Assembly (NCBI RefSeq): GCF_026151205.1
Contig: NC_087081.1
Location: 18,150,859 to 18,214,858, forward strand
DNA: 64,000 nt
Direction of reading: 5' to 3'
Source: Bolinopsis microptera
Lineage: Eukaryota > Ctenophora > Tentaculata > Lobata > Bolinopsidae
Part shown: piece after piece, positions 1 through 14,400 of the stretch
Layout of the letters: each line of letters starts with the position of its first letter
How positions within the stretch are numbered: position 1 is the stretch's first letter
The notes under the pieces: model-generated
What the model was told of the DNA's origin: nothing
The model's input: the letters and a program-made list of their open reading frames with translations, nothing else
The model's database searches: none
Translations under genes and position numbers: made by a program

Positions 1-166
1 AGCATGGAGAGAGTTAAGCATGATTTAGTTTATTCTGTGTTATTTTTCTCTTGGTGACTTATCAGGTCATCAAGATGTTCTTTATGTTCTATTTTTGATT
101 TGAATAAAGTTATATAATAAAGGTTCTAACATTATATTATACAGTTTTTAATGAAACACTTTTCAG

Positions 167-276
167 GTATGGTGATATAACCACTAATCAGTTGAAAACA
201 ATGGATCCTGTGGAGCAGCAAACTATATTTACACTTTATGCTATTCTGTGCTTCCTACCAATATTATTTTCAGCAG
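167..276 (+). CDS. PCNX4: PCNX4-like exon a (membrane segment)
   Basis: An acceptor CAG ends at 166 after a pyrimidine stretch, and a donor GTATGC starts at 277. The exon begins with one base completing a codon and ends with one base carried over. It encodes 36 residues starting YGDITTNQL and ending FLPILFSAG across the junction, a hydrophobic helix matching the human LFVFLPFLWALG region. The last 31 bases are nearly duplicated 41 bases downstream (287-318). The second copy keeps TTTTCAGCAG but is followed by GAG rather than a donor, so it is a decoy. Earlier exons lie left of the window. Confidence 0.75.
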
Positions 277-3200
277 GTATGCTTTTCTGTGCTTCCTACC
301 AATGTTATTTTCAGCAGGAGCTCCTTCATATCACATGATATTGATCAGACTAATGAATGATTAGGTTCTCAACTCGCGCTGTGATATAATTTTATAAATG
401 TATTTACTTGATAATTAAGATATAAAACAATTAAGATAAGTAATAAATATCGTACATTGAAATATTTGCACGGCTCAATGTGCCATTTATGTCAGGGCTG
501 TTACCTAGACAGCAGGGTTGCTACTTGTTACCGCCACTAGACAACTTGTTCTTATATTTCAGGGTTGTTGCCCCCTCTAGATTGCCTCTTCTGCTGGCTA
601 CCAGAAACATGGCTTGTCATATTCAATGGTACATCTGCCAGCACTTCTCTTTTGGGGTTAGTTTATATAGCAAACAATAGCTGTCTTTTAGACAAGGCAA
701 GAAAGTATCTAAAAGTTATGGGTAAAACCTCAATTTAATGTTCCCTTATTTACCGTAACAAGCTTAGAAAGTATCTAAAAGTTATGGGTAAAACCTCAAT
801 TTAATGTTCCCTTATTTACCGTAACAAGGCAAGAAAGTATCTAAAAGTTATGGGTGAAACCTCAATTTAATGTTCCCTTATTTACCGTAACAAGGCAAGA
901 AAGTATCTAAAAGTTATGGGTAAAACCTCAATTTAATGTTCCCTTATTTACCGTAACAAGGCAAGAAAGTATCTAAAAGTTATGGGTAAAACCTCAATTT
1001 AATGTTCCCTTATTTACCGTAACAAGGCAAGAAAGTATCTAAAAGTTATGGGTAAAACCTCAATTTAATGTTCCCTTATTTACCGTAACAAGGCAAGAAA
1101 GTATCTAAAAGTTATGGGTAAAACCTCAATTTAATGTTCCCTTATTTACCGTAACAAGGCAAGAAAGTATCTAAAAGTTATGGGTAAAACCTCAATTTAA
1201 TGTTCCCTTATTTACCGTAACAAGGCAAGAAAGTATCTAAAAGTTATGGGTAAAACCTCAATTTAATGTTCCCTTATTTACCGTAACACTTTAGAAAGTA
1301 TCTAAAAGTTATGGGTAAAACCTCAATTTAATGTTCCCTTATTTACCGTAACAAGGCAAGAAAGTATCTAAAAGTTATGGGTAAAACCTCAATTTAATGT
1401 TCCCTTATTTACCGTAACAAGGCAAGAAAGTATCTAAAAGTTATGGGTAAAACCTCAATTTAATGTTCCCTTATTTACCGTAACAAGGCAAGAAAGTATC
1501 TAAAAGTTATGGGTAAAACCTCAATTTAATGTTCCCTTATTTACCGTAACAAGGCAAGAAAGTATCTAAAAGTTATGGGTAAAACCTCAATTTAATGTTC
1601 CCTTATTTTCCGTAACATGGCGACAACTAGCGCTGGCCAGCGCTAGTTGTCGCTATCCAGCGCTAGTTATCGAACTGTTTTCTGCGGTGGCCAGTTGCCC
1701 TGGCCATCGCAAACTATCGCGTGCGACAGTGTCGCATAGCCAGCGACAACTAGCGCTGGATAGCGACAACTAGCGCTGGATGGCGACAACTAGCGCTGGA
1801 TGGCAACAACTAGCGCTGGATAGCAACAATTATCGAACATATATATTTTGCGCTGGCCAGCGTTATCCAGCGCTGGATAGGCGATAGCGACAACTAGCGC
1901 TGGATAGCAACAATTATCGAACATATATATTTTGCGCTGGCCAGCGTTATCCAGCGCTGGATAGGCGATAGCGACAACTAGCGCTGGATAGCGCTAGTTG
2001 TCGCCATCCAGCGCTAGTTGTCGCGTTTGACTATCACAAAAGAACCGGTAAAACCTCAATTTAATGTTCCCTTATTTACCGTAACACTTTAGAAAGTATC
2101 TAAAAGTTATGGGTAAAACCTCAATTTAATGTTCCCTTATTTACCGTAACAAGGCAAGAAAGTATCTAAAAGTTATGGGTAAAACCTCAATTTAATGTTC
2201 CCTTATTTAGACAAGGCAAGAAAGTATCTAAAAGTTATGGGTAAAACCTCAATTTAATGTTTCCTTATTTACCGTAACACTTCCCTTTTCCCTATTTTTT
2301 TAAATGACTCGATTGACATTCAGTGGACAAATAGATATGCATGTTGAAATAATCAAATAGATATAATACATGTAAGAATTTTTCTATGAGCATCATTTTC
2401 TTTTGATTTTTAACAAATCTATGAACACTAACAATTAATTTTGTTGCAGGAGGATCCTTTTAACTATCTAACTTCTTTTCACTTCAGAACATTGGTGCAG
2501 TTGGTAGTAACAGTAACTCTGACAGCTGTGATACATAATGTACCACACCACAATTTGACATGGCTTGTTGCTACAGTTTCTGCTCTGCTCAGTTGCAATG
2601 TTCTTGCGTTACAGAGAGGTTAGTTGGAACTTCCTTTCGGACTCAATATTTTACAAGGATATTTTACAGGATTCAAATTAATACTGCATGGTGATATAAA
2701 TCATCAGTACTAAAATTCAAATCTGATGTATAAAAATACCGTTAATAATAATATGTTTCCTAAGTCCAAACAAAGACAATATTTTAAGTTTTCTCAGAAC
2801 ATAAACAAATAAACACAGTTCGGCTATGCTGGGTGCTACCCTCCAGCTATAGTCAAGCTTGTCCCCCTGAATCCTGATAACATAGCGAACTGTTTTATGC
2901 ATAAATTATGAAACATTATTAACTACACTTATGCAACTTCTATAATGAAATGATATTTCAATCGAATGACAGAATTGGTCATTTTTTATTCGAATAAAGC
3001 TGTATAATAATTGGACTATTTCGGTATGAACTTGTGCCATTCTTTGTCAAATTTTCCGATTCGATCGGTAAATATCCATTGTCCTCATACCATACACTAT
3101 AAAACTAAGAAAAAGGATAGTTTGCGTTGGAATCTGTCTTTATCCAATTGAATGCTTTAAGTTTACGGAATTATGGGTTGAAAGGAGAAGATACTAGGCA

Positions 3201-6200
3201 CTAGGCAGGCAGGGGTTTCAAGGAATCGCCAAATGAGAGTAGGTATTTACCACTGATGAGAATTTCATTCATCATTGACCCAGAAAGTTAGACAGTGTAT
3301 TATAACATATTATTTAGTAGATACTAAAACTGTGCTTCAGGTCATTTTTTGTCTCAACTGTGCCCAAAGTGTGCCCCAGCTGTGCCCCAACTGCATCTGC
3401 CCCAAGTGTGCCCCAAGTAACTTTATGCCCCAACTGTGCCCCAGGGAATACAATATTGTGCCCCAACTGGGGCACAGTTGTGCCTAGCTAGATTACCAAA
3501 TTGCCCTTTTATGTTTAATATTATATTTATTATCAGCAGGAGAGCCTGTAGAGTGTACAGTTGTATCAGGTGGCCTTCTAACTTGCCCCAACAATACCAA
3601 GGATTATACGTAACAGGTTTTTAAGTTCCAATTATTCATCAGGGGTTTATAAAAGTCTAAAGTTTTGGATGAGCTTAGCGTTCAGTACCTTCATCAGTTT
3701 GACAATATCTATCACATCTCCTTTAATGGATATACAGGTGTGTTTACCTTTATCTCTTTATTAAATCATGTTTCGATATATAACTGTATAACTACTGCGT
3801 GACTTGAATTTAAATATTATTATTATTCCTATTGGTAATCTTTCTTCGCTCTTATGAGTGTAGTGGGTCGATCATATAGTTTGATAGTTGGTGACGAAGT
3901 GAGAGTCTCCACTCAGTATTGACACTGTGTTATTACTGAGTGGAGACTACTAATAGGAATAATAATAATATTTAAATTCAAGTTACAAATTATTCAACAG
4001 GATCATACCAACAAAAATTATTTAAAAGATTAAATACTGAAAGATATATTTAAAATGAGATATATATTTTTTAAATTTTTAAAAGATTGAATAATGGTAA
4101 TCTGTGCCCATAATACAAGTTGTCCCAACATTTATTGCAAGCATCTTTCACCTCCTTAAGTTCATTAAAGCTATTAATAATCGTATTTCTTACACCTAAA
4201 GGCTAAATCACTTCTTAGAACAGATAACAAGTTCATCCTCGGTCTGCCTAATCTACCAGCAAACAGATTGTCAGATTGAATGGCGAATGCACCCCCCTGC
4301 TGAGCAGTGCCACTTGAACTGTTTTACTGGCTCCTGAGAACAGGGGTGTAGGAATGATTTTCTTCATGGGGGGGGCCAAATTCTAAATATTTTTTGGCGC
4401 TTCGCGCCAAAGCCGGATTTTCGAGGGTAAGGACAAAAGGAAATTGCAGCATGTGCGGTATCGCGATTTTTCACCTTTGCCGCGACAAATCGCGATTTTT
4501 AAAATCCTGGCCTCACAACAAATCGCGATTTTTTCAGTTCCCGCGTCAAATTGCGCATTTTCCTTTAAATCTGAGGACCAAATTCGCGTATTTTCCTTCA
4601 AATCTGTGGGCCAAATATTACGTTTTCTATAATTAGTAAATAGTACATGAAACCAATCAGTATCACATCCACAACCTTCCGATTGTAGGTACGGGACTTC
4701 AAAAAACCGAAAAATATATTTTCGGCTCAGAATGATCAGGGTAGCATGAAACATGAACAAAAGTAATTTCCAGAAAAACTTTGAAAAATTTTGACTTAGA
4801 AAAATTTTCGGTCCGAGTCATTCTCGTCTCTCGATACGTACCTCTGAAAGCAGAGCTCCCGCGTCCGAGCTCGTATTGCGAAGGGTAGGCCTGCCTTCCG
4901 AGGTCGCATTACAAAGGGGCACCCCGAGTCCAAAATCGTATATCGAAGGGTAGGTGCGGACTTCGAAAACCGAAAAAAATATTTTCGGCTCAGAATGATC
5001 ATGGTAGCATGAAACATGAAAAAAAGTAATTTCCAGAAAAACTTTTATTTGAAAAATTTTGACTGAGAAAATTTCGGTCCGAGTCATTCTCGATACGTAC
5101 CTCTGAAAGCAGAGCTCCGGCTTCCGAGCTCGTATTGCGAAGGAGAGGCCTGCCTTCCGAGATCGCATTACAAAGGGGCACCCTCGAGTCCAAATTCGTA
5201 TATCGAACTTCGAAAACCGAAAAAAATATTTTTGGCTCATAATGATCAGGGTAGCATGAAACATGAACAAAAGTAGTTTCCAAGAAAACTTTGAAAATTT
5301 TTGACTTAGAAAATTTCGGTCCGAGTCATTCTCGATACGTACCTCTGAAAGCAGAGCTCCCGCTTCCGAGCTCGTATTGCGAAGGGGAGACCTGCCTTCC
5401 GAGCTCGCATTACAAAGGGGAACCCTCGAGTCCAAAATCGTATATCGAACTTCGAAAACAAAAAAAATATTTTTGGCTCATAATGATCAGGGTAGCATGA
5501 AACATGAACAAAAGTAGTTTCCAAGAAAACTTTGAAAATTTTTGACTTATAAAATTTTCGACTTAAAAATTTTCGGGGGAAAAATTTGTTTTCCCAAAAA
5601 TTTTTAGAAACTTAAATTAAAAATTTGGCCCTTTTTGGCCCCTTGGCCAGATTTCATGGGGGGGCGATGGCCCCCCTGCCCCCCCGCTTCCTACACCCCT
5701 GCCTGAGAATATGGCCGAACATCTTCCAACGCCGATACTCAATAATCAATATGCTCAGACACAGGGGGGTAACGTTGCGGCACTGCTCAGACACAGGGGG
5801 GTAACGTTGCGGCACTGCTCAGACACAGGGGGGTAACGTTGCGGCACTGCTCAGACACAGGGGGGTAACGTTGCGGCACTGCTCAGACACAGGGGGTAAC
5901 GTTGCGGCACTGCTCAGACACAGGGGGGTAACTTTGCGGCACTGCTCAGACACAGGGGGTAACGTTGCGGCACTGCTCAGACACAGGGGGGTAACGTTGC
6001 GGCACTGCTCAGACACAGGGGGGTAACGTTGCGGCACTGCTCAGACACAGGGGGTAACGTTGCGGCACTGCTCAGACACAGGGGGTAACGTTGCGGCACT
6101 GCTCAGACACAGGGGGGTAACGTTGCGGCACTGCTCAGACACAGGGGGGTAACGTTGCGGCACTGCTCAGACACAGGGGGGTAACGTTGCGGCACTGCTC

Positions 6201-9200
6201 AGACACAGGGGGTAACGTTGCGGCACTGCTCAGACACAGGGGGGTAACGTTGCGGCACTGCTCAGACACAGGGGGGTAACGTTGCGGCACTGCTCAGACA
6301 CAGGGGGGTAACGTTGCGGCACTGCTCAGACACAGGGGGTAACGTTGCGGCACTGCTCAGACACAGGGGGTAACGTTGCGGCACTGCTCAGACACAGGGG
6401 GGTAACGTTGCGGCACTGCTCAGACACAGGGGGGTAACGTTGCGGCACTGCTCAGACACAGGGGGTAACGTTGCGGCACTGCTCAGACACAGGGGGCGGC
6501 ACTGCACAGACACAGGGGGGGGGGCCGCTGCTCAGACAGCATTTCAACATTACATATTTTGTATACCGTATCGTTCCTGATCATCCCTTTTGGCCACTTG
6601 ATGTTCAAGATTGTCTTTAGGTGTCACCGGTGAAGTGTATCGATTTTGTCCATGGTGGCTTTTTTAGGACTTCAAATGTTCGAGTTGTATAATAGTAGCA
6701 AGGATACCACTTGGGGCGTCATATCATAGAGCCTCAGTTAGCTACACTGACTACACACTTGTAGAGCCTCAGTTTTCTTTCAAAGGATATCTTATACCCG
6801 GATAGCCACACTTTCTTAAACTTTTTAAAGGCTAGGTCAGCTAATATTCTTCTCCTTTGAATGTCTTTCTCGGTGCAATGAAGAGACCCCAGGGATTTGG
6901 AACCATGGGTCATTATTAGCTAATGGCTGACCATTTTTGTCCATGTCCAATTTGTTCGCCACAGTACTGAACTCTGTTTTGCTTTCATTCAGTTGAAGGT
7001 TCCAGTCCGTTAGAACTTCCTTCGCTGCAGAAAAGAATGTTTTATAAGTTTCTCAATGTCTTCGTCGGCAAAATCACAACCATCTGAGTATTCAGGCACT
7101 CAACAAATCAACTACCGAGAATTACCTAAGGAATACGTAAAACTATACATTTAGCACACTAGTCACTATCAACCATATGCCACATTTTTCACTGCCCATT
7201 CACTGTCATATTGATAACGCTAGCAGGTGCTGATAAGACATGGGCTCAGTTATTTTATTTTATTTTATTTTATTTTATTTTATTTATTTATTTATTTTTT
7301 TAAACTTCAGACAAGAGGACTATACTGATACAGAGCACTATACTATCGACTCTGCACTGCCCACTAATCGTTAATCCGACACAAGTAGCTTATAAAACAG
7401 TCCGTGTGATCATCTGTTGTATCAAATCCAATTATTTGTCACTATGTTAATAAATCAAGTTTTTAATTTTTTAAGTTTTGGTTTTTTTTAATGAATAAAC
7501 GTAGAAGGTTACGTACATCATAATTTTCAATTCTCATATTCACGTATATTAAATAAAATTATGTGGTTATGTATCATATATGATTTTGTAAACATTGGCC
7601 GGTGTACCAAAAACTGGTCCCCAAACTTCCACAACCATCTTAATATTCCCATATTTAAATATACAACAACAACAACAACAAAAATTTAAATATACAAATC
7701 TATAAATGCACTCATTTACGCTAGGTACATGTGAGATATGTTAGTTCCATCATTAATTTTCATGCATTTGTCTGACAGTTTTTTTTTTCAGACTGAAAAG
7801 TTAGAATACATTTGTCTGATTGTTGTGGCAATGTCCTCTCTACTCATTATGATTCAAAATGTATACTGTTTCAACCTGATCAGGAATCCTTTGTTTTGTG
7901 CGATTGATGCATCAAAATCAATAAAATGGGGATTCAAGTAAGTTTCAAGGAGAATTTGTTTACGTAATCAAGTAAGCAAATAAATACTAACAAATAGCGG
8001 TCTCTGGAGGTGTGATTATCAGAGCACCATTATCAGTATGATATATGATATATACGATGATATCGTGTAATGACATACTTAACAGTTAACGTATTTCAGG
8101 CTGTTGAATATGACAAAGTTTTCAGTGTGTCCAGTTGTGTTATCCCTTTATTACAACCATTTATTTAAAAGCTGTCATAGTTACACTTGGTTCCAAACCG
8201 TCCTTCTGGGCAGAGCATTCAGGTAACTTTCTTTGTATATTAGATAATTCATCTTAAAAACTACATTCCCTGATAAGGCTCGAGATTATCACTGAGGCTC
8301 GTGCAGTGGCCGCCCTTAATAATACCACCCTTAATAAAAATTTATCTTCTCCTACATTTTTTTCAGCAATCACCCTCAAACTTTTAGGATATGTTCTAGG
8401 GATCATTTAGAAGATTTGACTCGAGCCGAAATTTTATTCGAATTGAAATCTTGGACCTCAAAAAATCGTCAAAAAACGAGGTCCAAGATTTTCAAAATCG
8501 AACAAAAAGTTTTTAAAGGCCTCTCAAATTGCCCGCCCTTAATGCCACCCTTAATTCCACCCTTAATGCCGCCCTTAATGCCGCCCCTTAATGCCGCCCT
8601 TAATTCCACCCTTAATTCCACCCTTAATGCCGCCCCTAATGGCGCCCCCCTTAATACCACCTCTTAATGCCGCCCTTAATTCCACCCTTAATGCCGCCCT
8701 TAAGGGGGCAGGGGGGTCTTTATGAAATTCCTCTCGAAATTAATTTTATAGTTGTTTCTGATAGAGGGGAGTAATATCTACCAGATGTTTTTGGTCCCAT
8801 GGAATTGGCCCTGAAAATCGAGTCTAAAAATCTATCTTCTCCTACATTTTTTGAGCAATCACCTTGAAACTTTCAGGATATGTTTTAAGGACCATTTAAA
8901 AAACTTCTGGTCTATCAAATTTTAAAATAGGCCTTAGAAAAGTTTTTATTCGATTTTGAAAATCTTGGACCTCGTTTTTTGACGATTTTTTCAGGTCCAA
9001 GATTTTCAAAATCGAATAAAAACTTTTCTCAAAAGGACCCCCCCCCCCCCCCCTAAAAAGACCCCGCCCCCCTCCCCCTTAAGACCCGTAATGCCCCCTT
9101 AATAATACCTACCCTTAATATAACTGTATCGTCCCCTACATTTTTTCAGCAATCAAATCACCCCAAACTTTTGATATGTTCTATCATTTTGAAGATTGAC

Positions 9201-11434
9201 TCACCATTTTATCCGAAGTGAAAACTTGTCCGCAAAAAATCGTCAAAAAACAGGTCCAAGCTTTCAAATCGAACAAAAATTTTGTAAAGCCACTCTAATG
9301 TCGACCTTAAGCCGCCACCCTTATTCCACCCTTAATCCCCCGTATTCGCCCTTAATGCCCCCTTAATTCCACCCTTAATTCACCCCTTAAGCCCCCCAAG
9401 CGCCCCCTTAATACCACTCTAAGGCCGCCCTTAATCCACCCTTAATCGCCCTTAAGCAGTCTTAGAAAATACCTCGAAATTAATTTTATAGTTTTTCTAT
9501 AAAGTAATATCTACCAATCCGTTTGCCCATACATTTTTTTTCCTACCAATTATTGCCGATCAAGAGTAGTACCTCATTGTAAGAATGCGCTTCGATTTTC
9601 AATCCCGCCCCTAAATCAGCTAAAAATCTATCCATCTCCGACATTTTGTGACAATCCACCTTGAAACTTTCAAGATGTTTTAAACCATTTAAAAAACTTC
9701 TGTCTATCAGAATTTTTTAAAATATGCCTTAAAAATTTTATTCGATTTTGAAATTCTACCCTTTTGTACATTTTCAGTCCAAAGTTTCAAAATCGAATAA
9801 GAAACCTTTTCTCAAAATCCCCCCCCCCCCCCTTAAAAACCCCCCAGCCGCCCTTAAGCCCCTTAATCCGCACTATTGCCCCCCTTAAGTGCCCCCATAT
9901 GCCGACCTTAATACCTCCCTTAATTCCACCCTTAAAATGCCCACTTGATCCGCCCTTAATATCACCCTTAATACACCCTTAATCGCCCTAATGCCCCCGA
10001 ATGCCGCCTTAATCCACCCTTATAGACCGCCCTTATTAACCCCCTAATCCACCCTAATGCACACTAATTCCACCTAATCCGCCCTTAGCGCCCTAATATC
10101 ACCCGTATTATCACCCTTAATTCCCTTAATCCGCCCTAATCCGCCCTACCATAACCAAAAATGCAGAGATAATTAATAAATAAAGAGTTGTTATTCCTTT
10201 GGTTTTGATCTCATTCGATAGTCGTATTTCAAATTTTTGATGTTCTTAATAACTCCTGAAGACATTCATTAAATAAATAGATAAAACTAATCGAGCAATT
10301 TGTAGTCACTCAGCTAGCACTTACACAAAAATCCAAAAAACGAGTCCAATATTTTCCAATCGCACAAAAATTTTCAATTTACTTCTTACATGCGCCCCCT
10401 CTCCTCACCTCCCCTAACTAACACACTAAACAGAACCCACTCCAACTCAACCACGACAACATTACCTTGAAACGATCACCTCTACACACTCTCTAGCAAC
10501 TCCGAATGGCTAGAATCATCACACTGACAACAACAACACCACCCTGGAAAGAATATTCAAGCTCCCATTATTGTACTGTCTACCAGACAGAACTCACGCA
10601 ACATTGAACCTCAATAGCTCTCATCCACATCCTATTCACACATCTTATATTCCTGAACTATCGCTCCTCCATACTACATTTCCTCCTTTCAACAGACAAA
10701 CTCTAAACTTTATACAACCCTGAAACCACACATCGAAACAACACTCTAAATCCATGAGACCAGCCTAATATTGGTTTAATGAAACAAGGTTATCTGGCCA
10801 ACTTCACTCCACGAACTCTTTTGGAAATGCCAATCCCTCATCTTACATCAAACACAAATCAAACAACAAATCCACCAACGAAATCAATATCTGTTACAAG
10901 GTCCCTAAGTCACACCAAACTGAACACTTGCCAAAAGCACACCAAATAACAATTTTAACACACTCACACAGCAACAATACAAACATAAAACCCCTCCACC
11001 TAAACACCGGCCACTTGGCTTAACAAACACCTCCCCTCACCAGCCCCAAAGCAACACCATGCGTTGTCCAGTCGTACGAAAAACTTCTCTCACTTGCTAC
11101 AGGCCCCTCTATTCCCAAATAAATCAATACTTTCACTAACTACCTCCTCATCACATATTCACAACCACCACGTATTACCTCAATCGTCAACTTCACAAAC
11201 CCACCATACCTTAATAACCAAAGAACTGATCACAACTCAACTTAGCCTTTAACACTTTACATACACCTATTAACGATTTATAATCTCATGCTTTCCAAAC
11301 GCGTAGCCCGTCAATCATTACCACCACCTCCTCCACAATTCAAACTGTCTCCCGAACCCCCCCCCTCATCCCAGAGTAACAAAGCTTCTAAGCATCCTAT
11401 TGCTTTCATGCCCACCTCTCTTCAAAAAAATAAA

Positions 11435-11474
<40 letters not shown>

Positions 11475-14400
11475 CCCTCCTACTTGATCCTCTCCACATA
11501 TATCTTCCTTCGCCTAATTGTAACCCCGCTCCATACCTACCTTCTTTACTTTGGCTGCAGCGCAATCTATTATCGACTACTTAAGAGTGCTGTCATCCCC
11601 CACACAACAACCATTTTTCCGAGGCCTACTCTGTACCGTTTACCTTGCGTGTGATCCATCAGATATAATTTATTCTTTCTTCTCATCCTCACCACATCCA
11701 AACCTTCATCTACCCGTACAAAAGCAACAGCAAGTTACCCCCTGAAGACATCACAAGAACAATAAAACCAGTATTGCAGCGATCTCCACCAGACTATCCT
11801 TATAACCCTCAAATCTCGTGTCATCTCGCTGATTTGCCATCCCTCAAGTCCCTAAACAATAACACAGCCGCTTTAAATCCTGATTTTAGTTGAGTCTTAA
11901 GCTCGACATACATAGACGCTAACTATGAGAATCCCAGACCTTTTTGAATCGACTAGATTCGGTTCAATTTTCATTCCACGGATGATTCGCACCCAATATG
12001 GAAATTGCGACCTTTTCATGTTTTTTTTTTTTCTTTTTAGACCGTCCACATTGATTCCATATTCTCTTTAGGACTTTGTAAAATTTTTAAAACCTCTCAA
12101 ATCCTCCCGAATGCCACACCTTAATTCCACCCTTTAGCCGCACTTAATGCCCGACCGTAATCCTCTTAATGCCCCCTTATTACCCCGATTACGCCCTTAA
12201 TCCACCTTAATTCCACCCTAATCCCCCAATGCCCCTTAATCCGCCCTAATACCATGCTCTTTGCCGCCCATGCCGCCCTATGTCATTTTCACCCTAATCC
12301 GCCTTAACAGTCTTTATAATGCCTCTCAATTAATTTTTTTTTCTATAGATTAATATTCCAAGCGTTGCCCAGTGACAAAGTTTTTCCTACCGAAAGGAAT
12401 TCGCGATCAAATCAGCGCTCATTTATTGTATTCGCACGATTTTCAAGCCCGCCCCTATATTCATCGTAAATCCTATCTCTCCTACTGTTTTTACATTCTA
12501 CCTTGAAACTTTCAGATATTTTTTTAAAGAACATTTAAAATACTGCTTCATCAAATTTAAACAGAGCCTGAAAAAATTTTATCATTTTGGAAAAACAATC
12601 TTACCACTGTTTTTACATTTTGTCAGTCCAAGAGTTCAAAAATCAATAAAAAACTTGTCTCAAATAACCCCCCCCCCCCCCCCCCCGCCCCCTAATAAAG
12701 ACCCTCCCTGCCCCCCTATAATGGCCCCTTAAATCCACCTTTAATACCCTTAATCCGCCCTTATTACCCCCATAATTCCACCCTTAATCCCCCTTAATCC
12801 ACCTTAAACCCCCTTAACAGCCCTTAATCCGCCCTTTATCCCCCTAATTCCCACTGTATGCGCCCTATATCTACCCTAATACACCCTTAATCGCCCTTAA
12901 TCCGCACCCAGATTGCCTCACGTGAATCCCCCCGAATCCGCCCTTAATTACAACCTATAGATCACCCTTAATGCCGCCCTTAATCCCCCATAATCCACCC
13001 TTACAAAACCATAAGTCAGGAGTTAATTAATAAAAAATGATTTGTTCATCCGTGTTTGTTTATTGAGTCTCATTCGTATTTCTCTTTGATTCAAATTTTT
13101 GATTGTTTCTAATAACCATATAACAATCTATGGAAATTAATATCTAATAACTATCACAATGGAGATCTACTCAACGAGCACACTTGGCACACTGCACAAA
13201 AAGTTAGTTCCTAGCACAGTGCTTTAAATGTCCCCCAAAAGACAATTTTTTTCCCCAATTCCCAAAAAGTGCCCCTAGCCTACTAAGTCAAAGCACTATC
13301 ACATTGCTACCAACTCTATTTGTTATAGTAACATCAATTTGAAAAAGATATAACTAAAAGTCCAACTTATCATATTTATCCAGTAAAGCTTCTCAATCAA
13401 TTCAAAACAATCATAATTGTAATCAAAGAAATAATTGTTATTACAATTCAAAATTTTGGCAAATAATCACACTGTCGGCCCTACTCCTTATTTTAATATG
13501 ACGAACTTTTCCTCATTCTGTCATAAACTAATACTGATCCTATCACTTCGCTGTCGTGCCGTTTCCGTCTATGCATAAATCCCATGCTGACATATTTTAA
13601 TATTATTACAATACTTATCCCAAGTAGATATTTTCTACTATTTAATTTATACCATACCAACAAACTTACAAGTAACGTTTTCCTCGCCCAAAATTGTTCG
13701 CGATAATAATTTGCCGAAAAATGAGAGTTATCCGAAAATAAGTGATCCTAAAAGAATACCAAAAACGAAGTTCGCTAAAATAATATCGCTAAAGAATTAC
13801 GCAAGAATTATTCCATAATAAGGATCGCAATATAATTATCGCATAAAATAAGTTACGCTAAATAAGTTATCGCAAATAATAGCCCTAAAAATTAGATTAT
13901 CGCGAAAAAAAATTATCGCTAAAATAATTAACATAAATAAGTATCCTAAAAGAATATCCAAAATTCTTACTTTAAAATAAGAAACTCCTTTAAAAAAATT
14001 AGAATATTAAAAAATAAAAATTAACTAATTTATATTATTAAGACAACGATTTCCTGGTTTAACACGTTGACATACTGTACCACACCAAACTGAAAACTAC
14101 ACGTGTTGTAAACTCATTCGATTTTGTTGCCCAAAAAAACACCATAAACCACCTCATACTCACGAATGTAATCTTTACCCAGGTTTATTGCTCCCATTAC
14201 TCTACTCACATAACCCCCCAAACTCTCTTACGTATACAATTTTTAATTATTTCCATCAATGGCCTGACCGTACAATATAATATTATATTTGACGTTATTG
14301 CTCATACAATCGTGTGTAGTCAAGAATTCAAATAGATAAATGGCGTTATCTCGGAAAATTCGATGTCACTGCTACCACCATTTTTCTAACTCCTAATACA

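Noticed and set aside
2450-2487. Longer version of exon c starting EDPFNYLTSF
   Set aside because: The acceptor at 2449 gives a phase that cannot join the preceding exon without a stop, while the acceptor at 2487 fits and matches the expected length.
4383-5524. Several overlapping minus-strand frames up to 205 codons
   Set aside because: They lie wholly within the tandem repeats of the hAT element at 4341-5701 and show the same repeated peptide, with no transposase motif.
5819-6037. Minus-strand frame with a repeated Pro/Leu/Cys peptide
   Set aside because: It is the 32-bp minisatellite read in a frame that happens to lack stops.
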